From NCBI GenBank assembly GCA_023053575.1, contig JAKZAP010000003.1, positions 10,268,561 to 10,332,560 on the forward strand: a stretch of DNA of 64,000 nt, given 5' to 3'. Source of the DNA: Branchinecta lynchi. Its lineage: Eukaryota; Arthropoda; Branchiopoda; Anostraca; Branchinectidae. The notes below the pieces were generated by a model that was not told the DNA's origin, did no database searches, and was given only the letters and a program-made list of their open reading frames with translations. Of this stretch, positions 11,646 to 23,319 are shown piece by piece (position 1 is the first letter of the stretch; each line of letters opens with the position of its first letter). Position numbers and translations under genes: made by a program.

Positions 11646-12241
11646 AGTGCTTTGAATCGAAAGCCTTTTGTCTTCAGTGGGCAGTGAGGGTTTTGAAAGC
11701 ACAGCTGTTGCTAGAAATGGCTTTTTCACGATAAAATGGTCCGGAAACTTGATTTTAAGAAATACTCATACTTGCTTCGTGAGTTAGGGATTCTCTTTGT
11801 TAGCGCTTGTCGACTCTGGTCGGCCTTCGCGCAAACATACTTGGTTTTCTCACAAAAAAAAATAAAACAAATTCGCAATCTGGATAATCCTGCTAAATTA
11901 GAGAGAAATTCGTTCTAGTGCCGTTTCTTCACTGGCATCCGAAGACAAACAATAGTTATCGTCTGGCAAAAGTTATTATTTAGCAAAATCTCAGTTAGCG
12001 AGGAAAAGCGAAAAGTTCTAATAAAGTGATTCACAAGGATTTTGTGCAGATGCAGATTTTAGAGGTTAGTAGACCATGTACACCACTAGTTGGGATGTGA
12101 AAAAATTGAAAAGTGAGCCCACCGCTGCCACCAATGTGAGCCATTGAAGGTTCATAGTCAGATAACGAAATCTCACGCTTTTTGGACTTAGGTGACGTGT
12201 AGTCGCTCACATGTCCTTTCAGCTTTCTCTTTCTTTTAGAA
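11646..12241 (+). promoter_or_regulatory. upstream region of the small membrane-protein gene
   Basis: Nothing coding is seen here. Two pyrimidine tracts ending in AG occur just before the start codon (CCTTTCAG near 12220 and CTTTCTTTTAG ending at 12240). They may be 3' splice sites, which would place a non-coding first exon further upstream. This is inference. Confidence 0.3.
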
Positions 12242-12598
12242 ATGTGGAAGCCACTGCGAAAGGTGAACCTCTGGATCAGGCAGAATATGAAACCCGTTGA
12301 AACCGGAAAAGCTCAAAACGCCAATAGATATCTCTCGCTCTTATACATGTTTACCGCTTGGAATATCGTCGGCTACATTTTTTACAGAAGTACTACGAGT
12401 CCGGAAATCAGGAAAAGAGTTGATCCTGAGGACAAGCATCCAGATCTTCCTCTTACTGTGCTTATGTCTGCCAAGATGGGCGTTGGCGAGCCCAGAATTA
12501 TTAGGTTTAGTAATTTCGAAAAAGTCGAAGACAGAAGCGTCTACGTTGAGCCCCAGAAAGGTGGCATTCAGGAGTACATCACAGGAGAAAAGCAATAG
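12242..12598 (+). CDS. small single-pass membrane protein, 118 aa, function unknown
   Basis: The frame opens with ATG at 12242 and ends with TAG. Residues 1-29 are basic and amphipathic (MWKPLRKVNLWIRQNMKP), which fits a mitochondrial targeting or N-in anchor sequence. Residues 30-48 (YLSLLYMFTAWNIVGYIFY) form one hydrophobic helix. Residues 49-118 are soluble and charged, with RKRVDPEDKHPDLPL and a conserved-looking RIIRFSNFEKVEDRSVYVEP. Coding-like amino acid composition, a start next to a good acceptor-like tract and compact layout suggest a real gene. The helix faintly recalls SMIM26-type mitochondrial microproteins (pattern Y-x4-W-x3-G-x3-Y), but this is too weak for a name. No polyadenylation signal is obvious within 100 bases downstream, so a spliced 3' UTR is possible (TTTTTATTGCAG near 12618-12630). 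Confidence 0.65.
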   Translation: MWKPLRKVNLWIRQNMKPVETGKAQNANRYLSLLYMFTAWNIVGYIFYRSTTSPEIRKRVDPEDKHPDLPLTVLMSAKMGVGEPRIIRFSNFEKVEDRSVYVEPQKGGIQEYITGEKQ

Positions 12599-12740
12599 CT
12601 TGTTTAATTTCTGTTTCGTTTTTATTGCAGACTTATATAGTAAAAATACAGTCAGAAATGGGGTAAATCTACTAAAAACGCAATCCCTGTGCCCTGTTGA
12701 GGCTAGAGGCATCTGCTGCTCGTAGGACGGTTGTTGCGTC

Positions 12741-13532
12741 AAGGCGTACTCTCGCTGTTCCCTGGGGACTCCGGACTCCTAGGAACCACGAGGATAGAGG
12801 AAAACAACGAGAACGCGTGGAATGCCCCCACACGAAAAATTTTCGGAAACGAAGTATTTAGGTGATACAATTGGTCCGTAAAGGCCATGGTCCACCTTGT
12901 TTTCACTTTCGATCATTCCGATTTGTTTTATTTACTTTCCCACTTATATTTCTTACAAAAAAAACCCATAGCTGTAGTATAACTAGATGCATTTTTCCAG
13001 AATTAATACTGATTCACTTCCGAACTTGACTTCCCACCGAATCCGAAAGAAAATCCCTCTTTGATGATGATAAACGGAGCGTTCTCTGTCCATTCGGGCT
13101 CGCGAGGATCCGGGAGTGAGTCCTTGGGACAAATAAAAATGCGGGGACTCTAGTTGCGGAGACCCCGCGTATTTTCTTCTATACTGATTCATCATACTCT
13201 CGCGAAGTAATGGAAAAGGGACCTTTCAGACTCAGCGGGTAGTTGATTTAAGGAGTTGCTAGTGTTGCTGTTTCGAGAAAAACAGATTTTAGGGATGAAG
13301 TCGACAATGATCTTTACTAAGTCTTTTTTCGAGCAAAATCCCCTTGGGGGTATTCCCTGTGCTGTAAATAAATAAATATAAATGTATTCTTTATTTCCAT
13401 AATAGCACAACACAATAGAGGATCGTCATGATGTAACACATGTCAAAGCAGTGTTTTTCTCGTTGTTTTCGGCCCGGGAGTTCCAGGAAGTGACTCCCAA
13501 GGAGTCTCTGGGAAACGGCGAGAGTACGCCTT
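12741..13532. mobile_element. MITE-like TIR element, 0.8 kb
   Basis: The left end AAGGCGTACTCTCGCTGTTC is the reverse complement, with mismatches, of the right end (…GGCGAGAGTACGCCTT). The inverted repeats extend about 40 bp through copies of GGGGACTCC. The interior holds TGGTCCACCTTGTTTTCAC and is shared with a broken copy at 21598-21835. There is no transposase frame and no convincing target duplication. Confidence 0.7.
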
Positions 13533-13741
13533 AAAAGGCCCGTCTATGAATACTCTTGATGACTATCTCTCCTTGCCGATGCAAAATCTCCGGGTGGATA
13601 GCGGAAGAAAGGCAGAAATGTTGTCACACCTGCTCCCAAAGATCGCGGTGATTGATTGACACAGGATTTGGAGTCGTTGAGTTTGAGTCGTGCGGACACG
13701 CCTACTCCTTCTTCCTGAGGATCACTGGCGTGTTTTTGGAC

Positions 13742-14058
13742 TTAAGCCGCGTTCGATTTAGCCTTGTCCCGGTCCTGTCAGCCAAATGCCGTTTTATTTA
13801 ACTGCCTTGTCCGCTTTATGCCGTTTTATTCGTCATGTCAGCTGACAGTTGTCAGTGCCCTGTCAGACAGGACGTCGTGAATGATGACATGCTCTCGGAG
13901 CAAGTTTCGGTCCTGTCTCGGGTAGATTTCTCGACTGCGTTTTATATGTGATGCTTGTCCGCTGAGTCTTTCACCTGACAAGGGTAAATAAAACGTGTTT
14001 AAACCGTAACAAAAAGAGAGGACCGAGACAAGGAGGACTGAAATCGAACGCAGCTTTA
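13742..14058. mobile_element. small TIR element, 0.3 kb
   Basis: The ends TTAAGCCGCGTTCGATTT and AAATCGAACGCAGCTTTA are inverted. Inside, matching inverted segments (CTTGTCCCGGTCCTGTC and GAGGACCGAGACAAGGAGG) continue the palindrome. The left half of another copy lies at about 14505-14615. It is non-coding and MITE-like. Confidence 0.65.
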
Positions 14059-14065
14059 GTCATAT

Positions 14066-14496
14066 AAGGCGTATTCTCGCCGTTCCCCGAGGACTCCACT
14101 TGAGGAGTCCCCGCGTTTTTGTTTGTCCCGGGGACTCACTCTCCGTATTCTCGCGAGTCCCCACGGACGGGGAATGCTCCGACTATCATCCCCATCATAA
14201 AAAAGGACTCCCTTTCAGATTCGGAGGGGAATCAATTTTTGCTGGTATTGGTATTGGTGCAACGTAAAATTAATAAAAAATAATCAAAATAAACAAAACC
14301 AAAAATAAAGTGGATCCAGACTAATTTCGTCAACTGCATATTTCTTATTCGAACAAAATCGGTTTTGGAAGCATTCCCCGTGTTCTCACTGTTTCTGTAC
14401 GCAGAGTCCGCGTGGAGTGACTCCTTCTATTCTCGCCGTTCCCTTCGATTCCCCGAGGAGTCCTCAGGGAACGGCGAGAAATGTGAGAATACGCCT
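14066..14496. mobile_element. MITE-like TIR element, second member of the 12741 family
   Basis: It begins AAGGCGTATTCTCGCCGTTC and ends in the inverted form (GGGAACGGCGAGAAATGTGAG, then AATACGCCT). The interior is AT-rich and carries further GGGGACTC motifs. It lies directly beside the 13742-14058 element, so this area is a cluster of small transposons. Confidence 0.65.
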
Positions 14497-15117
14497 ATAG
14501 AGTATTAAGCTGCGTTCGATTTGAGGCCTCCTTGTCTCGGTCCTGTCTTCTTGTTACTGCTTTGTCATGGTTAAAACCCGTTTTGTTTACCCTTTCAGCG
14601 GACAAGCATCGCAAATAAATAGAAAGTTAAAAAAATCGCATTTTTCTTGAGTTTAGTAGGAGGTTTACCTTCAAATCTAGTAATCTTATTCCCGTCCTTC
14701 TTGGCAACCTGACGCTAAATTTGAAAATCGCTGGACTTGTGAGCGAACGTAATTTTTTTTGTATGAAGAGTTCACAAGCAACCAAGGAGGATTAAGCTTT
14801 GCTTGGCAAATTTTAGAAGAATCGATAGGCTGAGATTTGCTGTGCCGTTTCCGTACATTATAAAATATCAGAGGTATGTTACAGTAACTAGGACTCTCTG
14901 CTTTCTTCCCCAGGCCCTAATTTTGTATTTTTTCTGTGGGGTAGAACTGACAATATAGCCGAAACTCATGCCAAAAATTGGCCATTGTATCAATCCCCTT
15001 GGCCATATCACAGTTGATGGTGAAAAATCACTCTAAAACACAATTGATGAAGCAGTCAAAACATCGCTCATTCTAGCCTACCACTTTCTTTGTAGTACAT
15101 TCTTACCTTAAAACAGG
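14497..15117. other. intergenic stretch, no gene
   Basis: The first 110 bases are a partial copy of the 13742 element (GCTGCGTTCGATTTGAGG). The remainder is AT-rich with no recognisable feature. Confidence 0.5.
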
Positions 15118-15127
15118 TCTAACCTTA

Positions 15128-18100
15128 CCAGCTTGAAGTTTTCGCCCACCGCCCGACCACCCAAAAACGCCCAACACCAAATTATGGGGCGTTGGGTGGT
15201 AATGGGTGGCAGTGCTTAAAATGCCAAAGAACTTTTTTTTAGAAATGTCCACCAAATCAACACCCACAGTGAAATTTGTGAAAAGTCAAATGACCTAATA
15301 AAGTCTGGTTCTGGGCGTTGGGCGGTAAGGGCGGCAGTACCTGAAACGCCCAGACCAAAAGTGGAGAAGCTCCTATTAAGTCACCGCCCACATTAAAATT
15401 CACGAAAATTCGAATGACCTGATTATCTCCGGGCTTTGGGTTGTAAGATCGACTTAGTTTGAATTGCCCAACTTAAGAATGGAAAACATCCACCAAATCA
15501 CCAACCACTTTAAAATTTCCGAAAATTCAAATAAGCTAACTAAATTTGGGTGTTGGGTTGCACTCATTGATAGCCGAGGTGAAAAATGGAGGAACACCCA
15601 CCAAATCACCGCCCGAGGTAAAATTCGCGAAATTCAATTTGGCAAGAAATGGAAACAAATCCACCAAATCTCCGCCCACATTACAGTTTGCAAAATTTCG
15701 AATATCTATTTGTGTAAGGGCTTTCTGCGGTAAGCCTGTCTGTGCTTAAAACTCCCAGGCAAAAAATGGCAAAATGTACCCATTATGAAACGTTATAATT
15801 AACGTCCCCGTTAGTCACCGCCCACTTTAGAATTTCGGATTAGCCAAGTATGTACGGGCGCTGGGCGGTACCGACTCAGTACTCATTCGACTTTTCGTCG
15901 AATGTATTAAGATGATTTGGTGGAGGTTTCATCATCTCTTGCCTGAGCGGTTTAAGCACTGTTGCCCTTACCAGCCAACGCCAGGACATCGTTGGCTCAT
16001 TTGAATTTTTCCCAAATCCAACGTGGGCGGTGACTAACGGGGACATTAATTATAATGTTTAATTAATGGGGACATTTTGCCATTTTTTTGCCTGGGAGTT
16101 TTAAGTACAGACAGGCTTACCGCACAAAGCCTCTACACATAGATATTCAAAATTTTTGCGAACTGTAACGTGGGCGGGGATTTGGTGGTTTTTTTTCTAT
16201 TTCTCGCCAACTCGAAGGTCACAAATTGTATCGTGGACGGTGATTTGGTGGGTGTTACTCTTTTCGAGAACTTGAATGTGGTCAGTGATTCTGTGGACCT
16301 TCACCATGTCTTGCCTGGTCGATTTAAGCACTGTTGCCAACCAACGCCTGGACATCGCTAGCTCATTTGAATGTTTGCCAAACTTAACATGGGCGCTGAT
16401 TCGGTGAACATTTATCCCTTTTTGCGCCTTGGCGTTTAAGCACTGCCACGCTTACCGCCCCACGCTTACCGCCCCACGCTTGGACACCTTTACCCCATTT
16501 GACTTTTCGTGAATCTGAATGTTCGTGATAATTTGATGGGCCTTTCTCGGTTTTATGTTTGAGCGTTTCAGGAACTGCCGCCCTTACCCTACGACTGTAA
16601 AGTGGGCGGTGATTTGGTGGATATTGTTCACTTCTAACCTGTGCACTTTAAGCACTGTCGCCCTTACTACCAAACACCTGGACAAAATCAGTTCATCTGA
16701 ATTTCGTGAATTTTTATGTGGGCGGTGGTTTGGTGGGCGTTTCTCCATTTTTAGCCTGGGCGTTACAAGCACTGCCGCCCTTACCGCCCAATGCCCAGAC
16801 TTTATTAGGTCATTTGGCTTTTCACAAATTTTGATGAGGGTGTTGATTTGGTGGACATTTCTAAAAACGAGTTCTTTGGCCATCCGAAGGTCATCCAGTC
16901 ATCCGAATTTTCGTGAATTTTAATGTGGGCGGTGATTTAATGGGAGCTTCTCTACTTTTTGACTGGGCGTTTCAGGTACTGCCGACCTTACCTCCCAACG
17001 CCCAGAAATAGCTGACTCATTCGACTTTTCGCGAATTTTAATGTGGGTGGTGATTTGGTGGAGGTTTCATCATGTCTTGCCTGAGCGGTTTAACCACTGT
17101 CGCCCTTACCAACCAACGCCTGGACACCGTTGGCTCATTCGAATTTTCGTAAATTTCGTGAATTTTTATGTGGGCGGTGGTTTGGTGGGCGTTTCTCCAT
17201 TTTTAGCCTGGGCGTTACAAGCACTGCCACCCTTACCGCCCAATGCCGAGACTTTATTAGGACATTTGACTTTTCACAAATTTTAATTGGGTGTTGATTT
17301 GGTGGACATTTCTAAAAAAAAGATCTTTGGCCATCCTAAGGTCATCCGGTCTTCCGAGTTTTCGTGAATTTTAATGTGGGCGGTTATTTAATGGGAGCTT
17401 CTCCACTTTTTGACTGGGCGTTTCAGGTACTGCCGCCCTTACTACCCAACACCTGGACAAAATCAGCTCATCTGAATTTCGTGAATTTTTATGTGGGCGG
17501 TGGTTTGGTGGGCGTTTCTCCATTTTTAGCCTGGGCGTTACAAGCACTGCCGCCCTTACCGCCCAATGCCCAGACTTTATTAGGTCATTTGACTTTTCAC
17601 AAATTGTAATGAGGGGGTTGATTTGGTGGGCATTTCTAAAAAAGAGTTCTTTGGCCATCCGAGTTTTCGTGAATTTTAATGTGGGCGGTGATTTAATGGG
17701 AGCTTCTCCACTTTTTGACTGGGCGTTTCAGGTACTGTGGCCCTTACCGCCCAACGCCCAGAAATAGTTGACTCATTCGACTTTTCGGCAAATTTTATCG
17801 TGGGCGGTGATTTGGTGGAGGTTTCATCATCTCTTGCCTGAGCGGTTTAAGCACTGGCGCCCTTACCAACCAATGCCTGGACATTGTTGGCTCATTCGAA
17901 TTTTCGCCAAATTCAAAGTGGGCGGTGATTTAATGGGCGTTTCTCCTTTGTTGCGTGGGCGTTTCAAGCACTGCCGCCCTTACCGTCCAGCGCCCGTACA
18001 TACTTAGCTAACCCAAAATTTCGAGAGTTGTAATGCGGTCAGTGATTTGGCGGACGTTCACCACGTTTTGCCTGGGCGATTTAAGCACTGTTGCCAACCT

Positions 18101-18756
18101 TACCAACCAGCCTGGACATTGCTAGCTCATTTGAATTTTCGCCAAACTTAACATGGGAGTTGATGCGGTGGACATTTCTCCATTTTTCGCCTGGGCGTTT
18201 AAGCACTACCACGCTTACCGCCCCACACTTGGACATATTTATCTCATTTGACTTTTCTTGAATCTGATCGTGTGCGGTAATTTGATGGGCGTTTCTCCGT
18301 TTTTGCTTGAGCGTTTCAGGAACTGCCGCCCTTACCACCCAGCACCCGTACATACTTAGCAAATCCAAAATTTCGCAGACTGTAAGGCGGGCGGTGATTT
18401 GGTGGGTATTGTCCACTTCTAACCTGAGTTGAAGCACTGTCGCCCTAACAACCCAATGCCTGGACAAAATCAGCTCATCTGAATTTTCGTGAATTTAATG
18501 TGGGCGGTGATTTGGTGGGCGTTTCTCCATTTTTAGCCTGGGCGTTACAAGAACTGCCGCCCATACCGCCCAATGCCCAGACTTTGTGAAGTCATTGGAC
18601 TTTTCACACATTTTAATGTGGGTGTTGATTTGGTAGACATTTCTAAAAAAAATTCTTTGCCATTTTAAGCACTGCCACACATTACTGCCAAATGCCCTAT
18701 AATTTGGTATTGGGCGTTTTCCGGTGGTTGGGCGGTGGACGAAAACTTCAAGCTGG
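15128..18756. mobile_element. 3.6-kb fold-back transposon with long, internally repetitive inverted arms and a 9-bp target duplication
   Basis: The left end CCAGCTTGAAGTTTTCGCCC is mirrored by GGACGAAAACTTCAAGCTGG at the right end. The arms stay complementary for hundreds of bases. TCTAACCTT directly precedes the left end (15118-15126) and directly follows the right end (18757-18765), a 9-bp target-site duplication. The arms are made of about 100-180-bp subrepeats built on GTGGGCGGTGATTTGGTGGG and TACCGCCCAACGCCCAGAC, with TTTCGTGAATTTT spacers. No transposase was found; the frames of 60-137 codons are by-products of the repeats. Nine-base duplications with long repetitive inverted arms are typical of Foldback and Mutator-like elements. 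The family name is an inference. Confidence 0.9.
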
Positions 18757-18765
18757 TCTAACCTT

Positions 18766-19130
18766 CCTGTCAGCTGAAGGTACCTGGACAGTTCTTGTAA
18801 GTGGACTTTTTCCACTATCTCATGGAAATCAACACTTATAGAGAGGAATGCTTCAAGTTCTTGCCTTGTCTTCAACAAAGTGTGTATTTCTCTCTTTGTC
18901 AATTCCACAGTGGGTACATATTAATTTGTGTTCTCCGATTGGAGACTTAACTGTCCACGATCCGATCAATGTGATTATAAATTTGTTAACCTTTATGGAA
19001 TTTTTTTTTTTAGTATTTTGCAGTTGTTTTATCCTTTGTCCTTTTCTGCTGTACTTATGACCTTGGGTAGTGCATCATAAATCCTTCATTCATTCATATT
19101 GGAGGTTCAGGTCCATACGTAATTCTTTAG
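18766..19130. other. spacer between the fold-back element and a dispersed repeat
   Basis: The stretch is AT-rich with no recognised gene or repeat boundary. Confidence 0.4.
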
Positions 19131-20250
19131 TTTTTGGGATCCCAAAAATGTAAGTGGAGGGATACCTATGAAATCGCAAAAGTTGTCCGTCTGTAAGCAC
19201 GATAACTCACAAAGGGAATGATAGATTTTGATGAAACTTGGTGTAAGGATTCGCTGGGTCGCCAGACCAGTTGAGTTCGTAGATGGGCTTTGTAGCCCTA
19301 CATTTAGGGGTGGGGGAGGGGGTTCAAATTAAGGGGCAAAAAAGAATTTTGAAAAAGCTAATGTGATGGTCGATTATAGGTAAGAAGACATGCTGAACAC
19401 AGTGGTGAAAACCATTTTGTCATCGGACAAGTACTTTGCCCGGAATCTGGCCAAAACCGGAAAGTGTGTTAAAAGTAAAAGTTTTATTTGAAGTTGATTA
19501 GATGTTCGATTTAGGAGTAGGAAGACATGCTGAAGACGATGGTCGAAATGATTTTCTCGACGTAGTTCGCCCGGAATCCGGCCCGAACCGGAAAGTTTGT
19601 TAAAATTAAAAGTTTTAATTGGAATTGATTACATGTTCGATTTAGGGCAAGAAGACATGCTGAACACTTATGTGAAAACAATTTTCTTACCCGGACATGT
19701 AGTTTGCCCGGAATCCGGCTAAAACCAGAAAATTGTTAGAAGTTCAAGTTTTATTTCTAGTTGATTAGGTAACCGATTGAGGGGTAAGAAGAGATGCTGA
19801 ATCTGTGTGTGACAATCATATTTTACCTGGACATATAGTTCGACCGGAATCCGGCTGGAGTCGGAAAATTTGTTTTAAGTAAAATTTTTATTTGAAGTTG
19901 ATTATATGTTCATTATTGGGGAAAGAAGATACCCTGAGTTCGTTTTTGAGCTTTCTTTTTTCGCAGGACAAGTAGTTCTTGAGTTCGGCCGAAACTGGGA
20001 AGTTGGCAGAAGTGGCAGGAAGTTTTCGTCAAAACAGATACGACGTATAGGGGTAAATGCTCATGCTGAATCCATATCTGAACTTGGTTTTCTCAGATGA
20101 TTAGCTATTTGGCCTTAATCTGTTTCTGAATTTTAATTGTAACAATATTCAAGGAGTCCGGCGATGACTGGATCTCGCTAAGACAGGACCCAGTTGTCTG
20201 GATCAGATATTGAATTTTTGGGATACCATCGAAACCTTTGGTCTTGTTTT
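19131..20250 (+). repeat. GGGATCCC-bounded dispersed repeat, copy 1
   Basis: The copy starts TTTTTGGGATCCCAAAAATG and ends TACCATCGAAACCTTTGGTC then TTGTTTT. Three parts follow in order: a head with GTAAGTGGAGGGATACCTATG and GTTGTCCGTCTGT; a body with GATGAAACTTGGTG and a G-rich GGGGTGGGGGAGGGGG; and four or five tandem units of about 125 bp, each with AGAAGACATGCTGAA, GTAGTTCGCCCGGAATCCGG and AAAGTTTTATTTGAAGTTGA. It is non-coding. Confidence 0.85.
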
Positions 20251-20640
20251 CTTTGCTGGCTCATCAGCTTCCTCGTTCCCTGGGATACCAGGGTGTCCCG
20301 GGACCCACAACAATAATCTTGTTAAAGCATTCCATCTCCAGTGGCTGTTTGCTTTTAGGGGTCTCAAGTGCTTTTAAAGAAGCTTGTTTATCCAAAAATA
20401 CAAATATTTCTTTGTCAACATCTCCTTTGTCGAGAAGACTATCAATAACTTACAGAATATCAAACATCTCAGCCTGGTAAACTGACCAAAAACCCATCCA
20501 GGTGAGTGAACAGCCTTTCTGGCTCTACATTTGTTTCGAACAGTAAAGATGCTGCTCCGAGGCACTGGGAGCTCATTTGTCAGTTTATTGCAAATATCCA
20601 AATGGCTTCTCTTGGACTACCTCTTTTGCCCTGGACGCCG
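20240..20640 (-). pseudogene. broken RNase H domain of a non-LTR retrotransposon
   Basis: On the minus strand, SVYQAEMFDIL and then FVFLDKQASLKALETPKSKQ match the RNase H motifs (…QAE…AIL, F.DSQASLKAL) of Jockey/R1/I-type LINEs. After a one-base frameshift near 20305 the signature VPGHPGIPGNEEADEPA follows, which is the conserved WVPGHxGxxGNExAD block. Stops and the frameshift show that it is dead. It directly abuts the end of repeat copy 1. Confidence 0.8.
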
Positions 20641-21597
20641 TGCTATCAGTGAACGAGATCTTCACACTGACACCCACCAGTTATTTGTATAAGTTCAATT
20701 GTTATTTGTTATTTGTATTTGTATTGTATCCGTCGAGCCTCCCTATCCAATTATCGCGTTATCAGTCCCGTCCATAAGGATGTCAAGATCTTTCACGGTT
20801 AAAGCATTTTCCTTTTTGTGTATGGGTTTTAAGGGATATACCCTGAGGTCCTCAACTCAGAGGTCCATATTTTTCCGTAACTTTTATTGAGGCCAAATGT
20901 GATGGGGCTTACCTTAGCTCTGTGAATGAAGGAAGCTGTGGCCTTGGAGAGCACCCACTTTACCCTACAAGCTCCCCCCTGGTCACCAACCAGAATTATA
21001 AGGTAGGACAAGATTATACACATGCTGATGGGGTAGCCTCATGGGCAGCACAACCAGGTTCGAGCCCCTCAACTAACAGGCGGCCCCAACACGGAAACGG
21101 GTTTTTATCTCCAGTACCCTCTCCCTGCATACCGTTCAGAGACCCCACCACCACCCAGTCCAACTCCAGAAACACCCAAATCACATCCAGCCGCCGACAG
21201 CTGCCCGTAGCTGCCAGCCTGGCCTCCAGCCCTTGCTGGAGGGGGATGATCTTGGGTTAGCTGGCTGAGAGCGGCAATCATGGGCTTGAACACCATTATG
21301 CAGGGCGACCCTGGGTTGATGGATACATCACGTTCCTTTCTGGGGGGACTAAAGCTAAGTGCAAACCATGCTACAACATGCAAGTAAACTGAAGCAGAGA
21401 ATACACATCCAAGCAAAAGCCAAAAGTACCGAGCATAGCTCCCAACCCCCAGGGGCACGGCGAGGACATCATTTACCCCCCCCCCCCCCCCAGGCCCTTC
21501 TCCGGGTTTTAAACTGAGATTTCATAAGCTAGCCAAAACAAACTTCAAGGGCCGAGCCCACCATGATCCCTGTCAAGCACCCAGATCCGATCCAAAA
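20641..21597. other. intergenic stretch, no gene
   Basis: No supported gene. GGTTCGAGCCCC at about 21058 resembles a tRNA B box, but no cloverleaf can be drawn. A poly(C) run lies at about 21477-21491. Confidence 0.45.
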
Positions 21598-21835
21598 TGC
21601 ATACTCTCGCCATTCCCCGAGGCCACCTCTGGGAGTCGGAAGGGAATCATGAGAACAGGGAAAGTCTTTTTCCGAGAACTCTCCGCACTGAAAATAATGG
21701 GAACACGGGGAATGCCCCACATGGAATTTTGTTTCGACAAAATTTGTTAAGCGACGCAGTTAATTTGGAAAAGTCACGGCCCACCTTATGTTAGCTTTTC
21801 TTTATTCTGATTTGTTTTATTTTAGTTCTACATTC
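21598..21835. mobile_element. partial copy of the 12741-13532 element
   Basis: ATACTCTCGCCATTCCCCGAGG, a GGGGAATGCCCC block and CCACCTTATGTTAG then TGATTTGTTTTATTT match the left part and interior of the element at 12741. The right end is missing; a GGGATCCC-family copy begins shortly after. Confidence 0.6.
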
Positions 21836-21852
21836 GTTTAAACAAAAATCAT

Positions 21853-22648
21853 GACCTACCTATGACTTCGTAAAAGTTGTCCATCCGTCCGCCTGTCAGT
21901 ACGATAATCCTTGAAGGCTATGAGATATTTTGATGAAACTTGGTGTGAGGACTCCTTGTGTCAGGGGAGGTCGAGTTCGTAGATGGGCTCTGTAGCCGCA
22001 TATTTAGGGGCGGGGGAGGGGGTTCAGTTTAAGGGGCGAATTAAACATTTTTTAACAGCGAATGAAATAGTCGATTTAGGGGTACGAAGACATGCTTCTC
22101 ATTTAGATGAAAACTATTTTCGCGCCCGAAATCCGACCAAACTCGTAAAGTTTGTTATAACTAAAAGTTTTATCTGAAATTGATTCGATGTTCGATGTTG
22201 TGGTGGCATGCTGAATCCGTATGTGAAAATTATTTTCTCGCCGTACAAATAGTTCGCCCGGAATCTGGCCAAAACCTGAAAAGTTAAAGTTTTATCTGAA
22301 CTTGATTAGAGAACTTGATTCGTTTTTGAGCTTTAGCTTTAGTTTTAGCCGGACAAGTAGTTCGCCCGGGATTCCGCCGAAACCGGAAATTCGGCAGAAG
22401 TAAGGCAGCAAGTTTTGATCAATATCATCAAAGTTGATTCGACTTATAGGGGGGTAAAAACACACCATGATGAATCCATATCTGAACTTGGTTTTCTCAA
22501 ATGATCAGATGATGATCGCTTTATTCTATTTCTAAATTGTGTAGTAAAAATATTCGAGCGGTCTTGCGAAGACCGGAAGTCTACGAGACCAAATTTTCTG
22601 GATCAGGTATTAAATTTTTTAGATTCCATCCATTCTTGGTCTTGTTTT
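21853..22648 (+). repeat. GGGATCCC-bounded dispersed repeat, copy 2
   Basis: The order is as in copy 1 (ACCTATGACTTCGTAAAAG, GATGAAACTTGGTGTGAGGA, the G-rich block, tandem units, TTGGTCTTGTTTTC end), but the GGGATCCC head is lost and the last boundary is mutated. Confidence 0.75.
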
Positions 22649-23319
22649 CGCAGAATCAGGCTTATCCCATAACAAAACCAGTATTGATTTCGGAAATTTC
22701 CCTCCATCCTCGGGGAAGGCGATAATACGGAAAATGTGAAACACGATTACGGCCTGGGGCATGATCAGTAAATCCCGTGTTTAATTTGAAACTAGTAAGT
22801 GTTACCAGAACTCTGTGCGCCACTTACATGGGGAACCTACAGCCCTGGTTTTCCAATTATTTCTGACAAAATAAAAAACAAGTGCGCGAGTGCTCAGACG
22901 TGGAGTGTAAAAGTAAAATGTTTATTGGCTGTAGAACCAAGACATCTCTCATCCCAATAACCAAACAAGTATTGAAATAACCTAATTTGTAATCATCCCA
23001 CTTTAAAAGCTTTAAAAGTAAACAAACTGCCAGTATAAATCCATAGAAATGTTGAAGATCTTACACGAATAGCTTGACTTCGAAAACTGAATGGTCCGTC
23101 AGCCAGTCCCACTCTTTGAACCTCTTTTCCATTAGCAAGATAATAACAAGTGCAATAAACCAAATCGTAGCAGCCTAATGCCCCCTTTGTCACAATTCAT
23201 TAAGAACGGCATATCATCGATTATATGACATAACAGTCCAGTTTCCAACTGTTAATTAAACATTAAAGTACGTCGCGTCGTCTTATTTGTTGCTGTTACA
23301 CCAAATCCTCATCCATAGA
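22649..23319. other. intergenic stretch, no gene
   Basis: AT-rich sequence with no recognisable feature. Confidence 0.4.

Noticed and set aside
15464..18908. Many 60-137-codon frames between 15.4 and 18.9 kb
   Set aside because: They recur with the subrepeats of the fold-back element on both strands and carry no domain.
21040..21075. Possible tRNA or SINE B box GGTTCGAGCCCC
   Set aside because: No cloverleaf, and the A-box-like sequence is too close; may be a remnant but cannot be supported.
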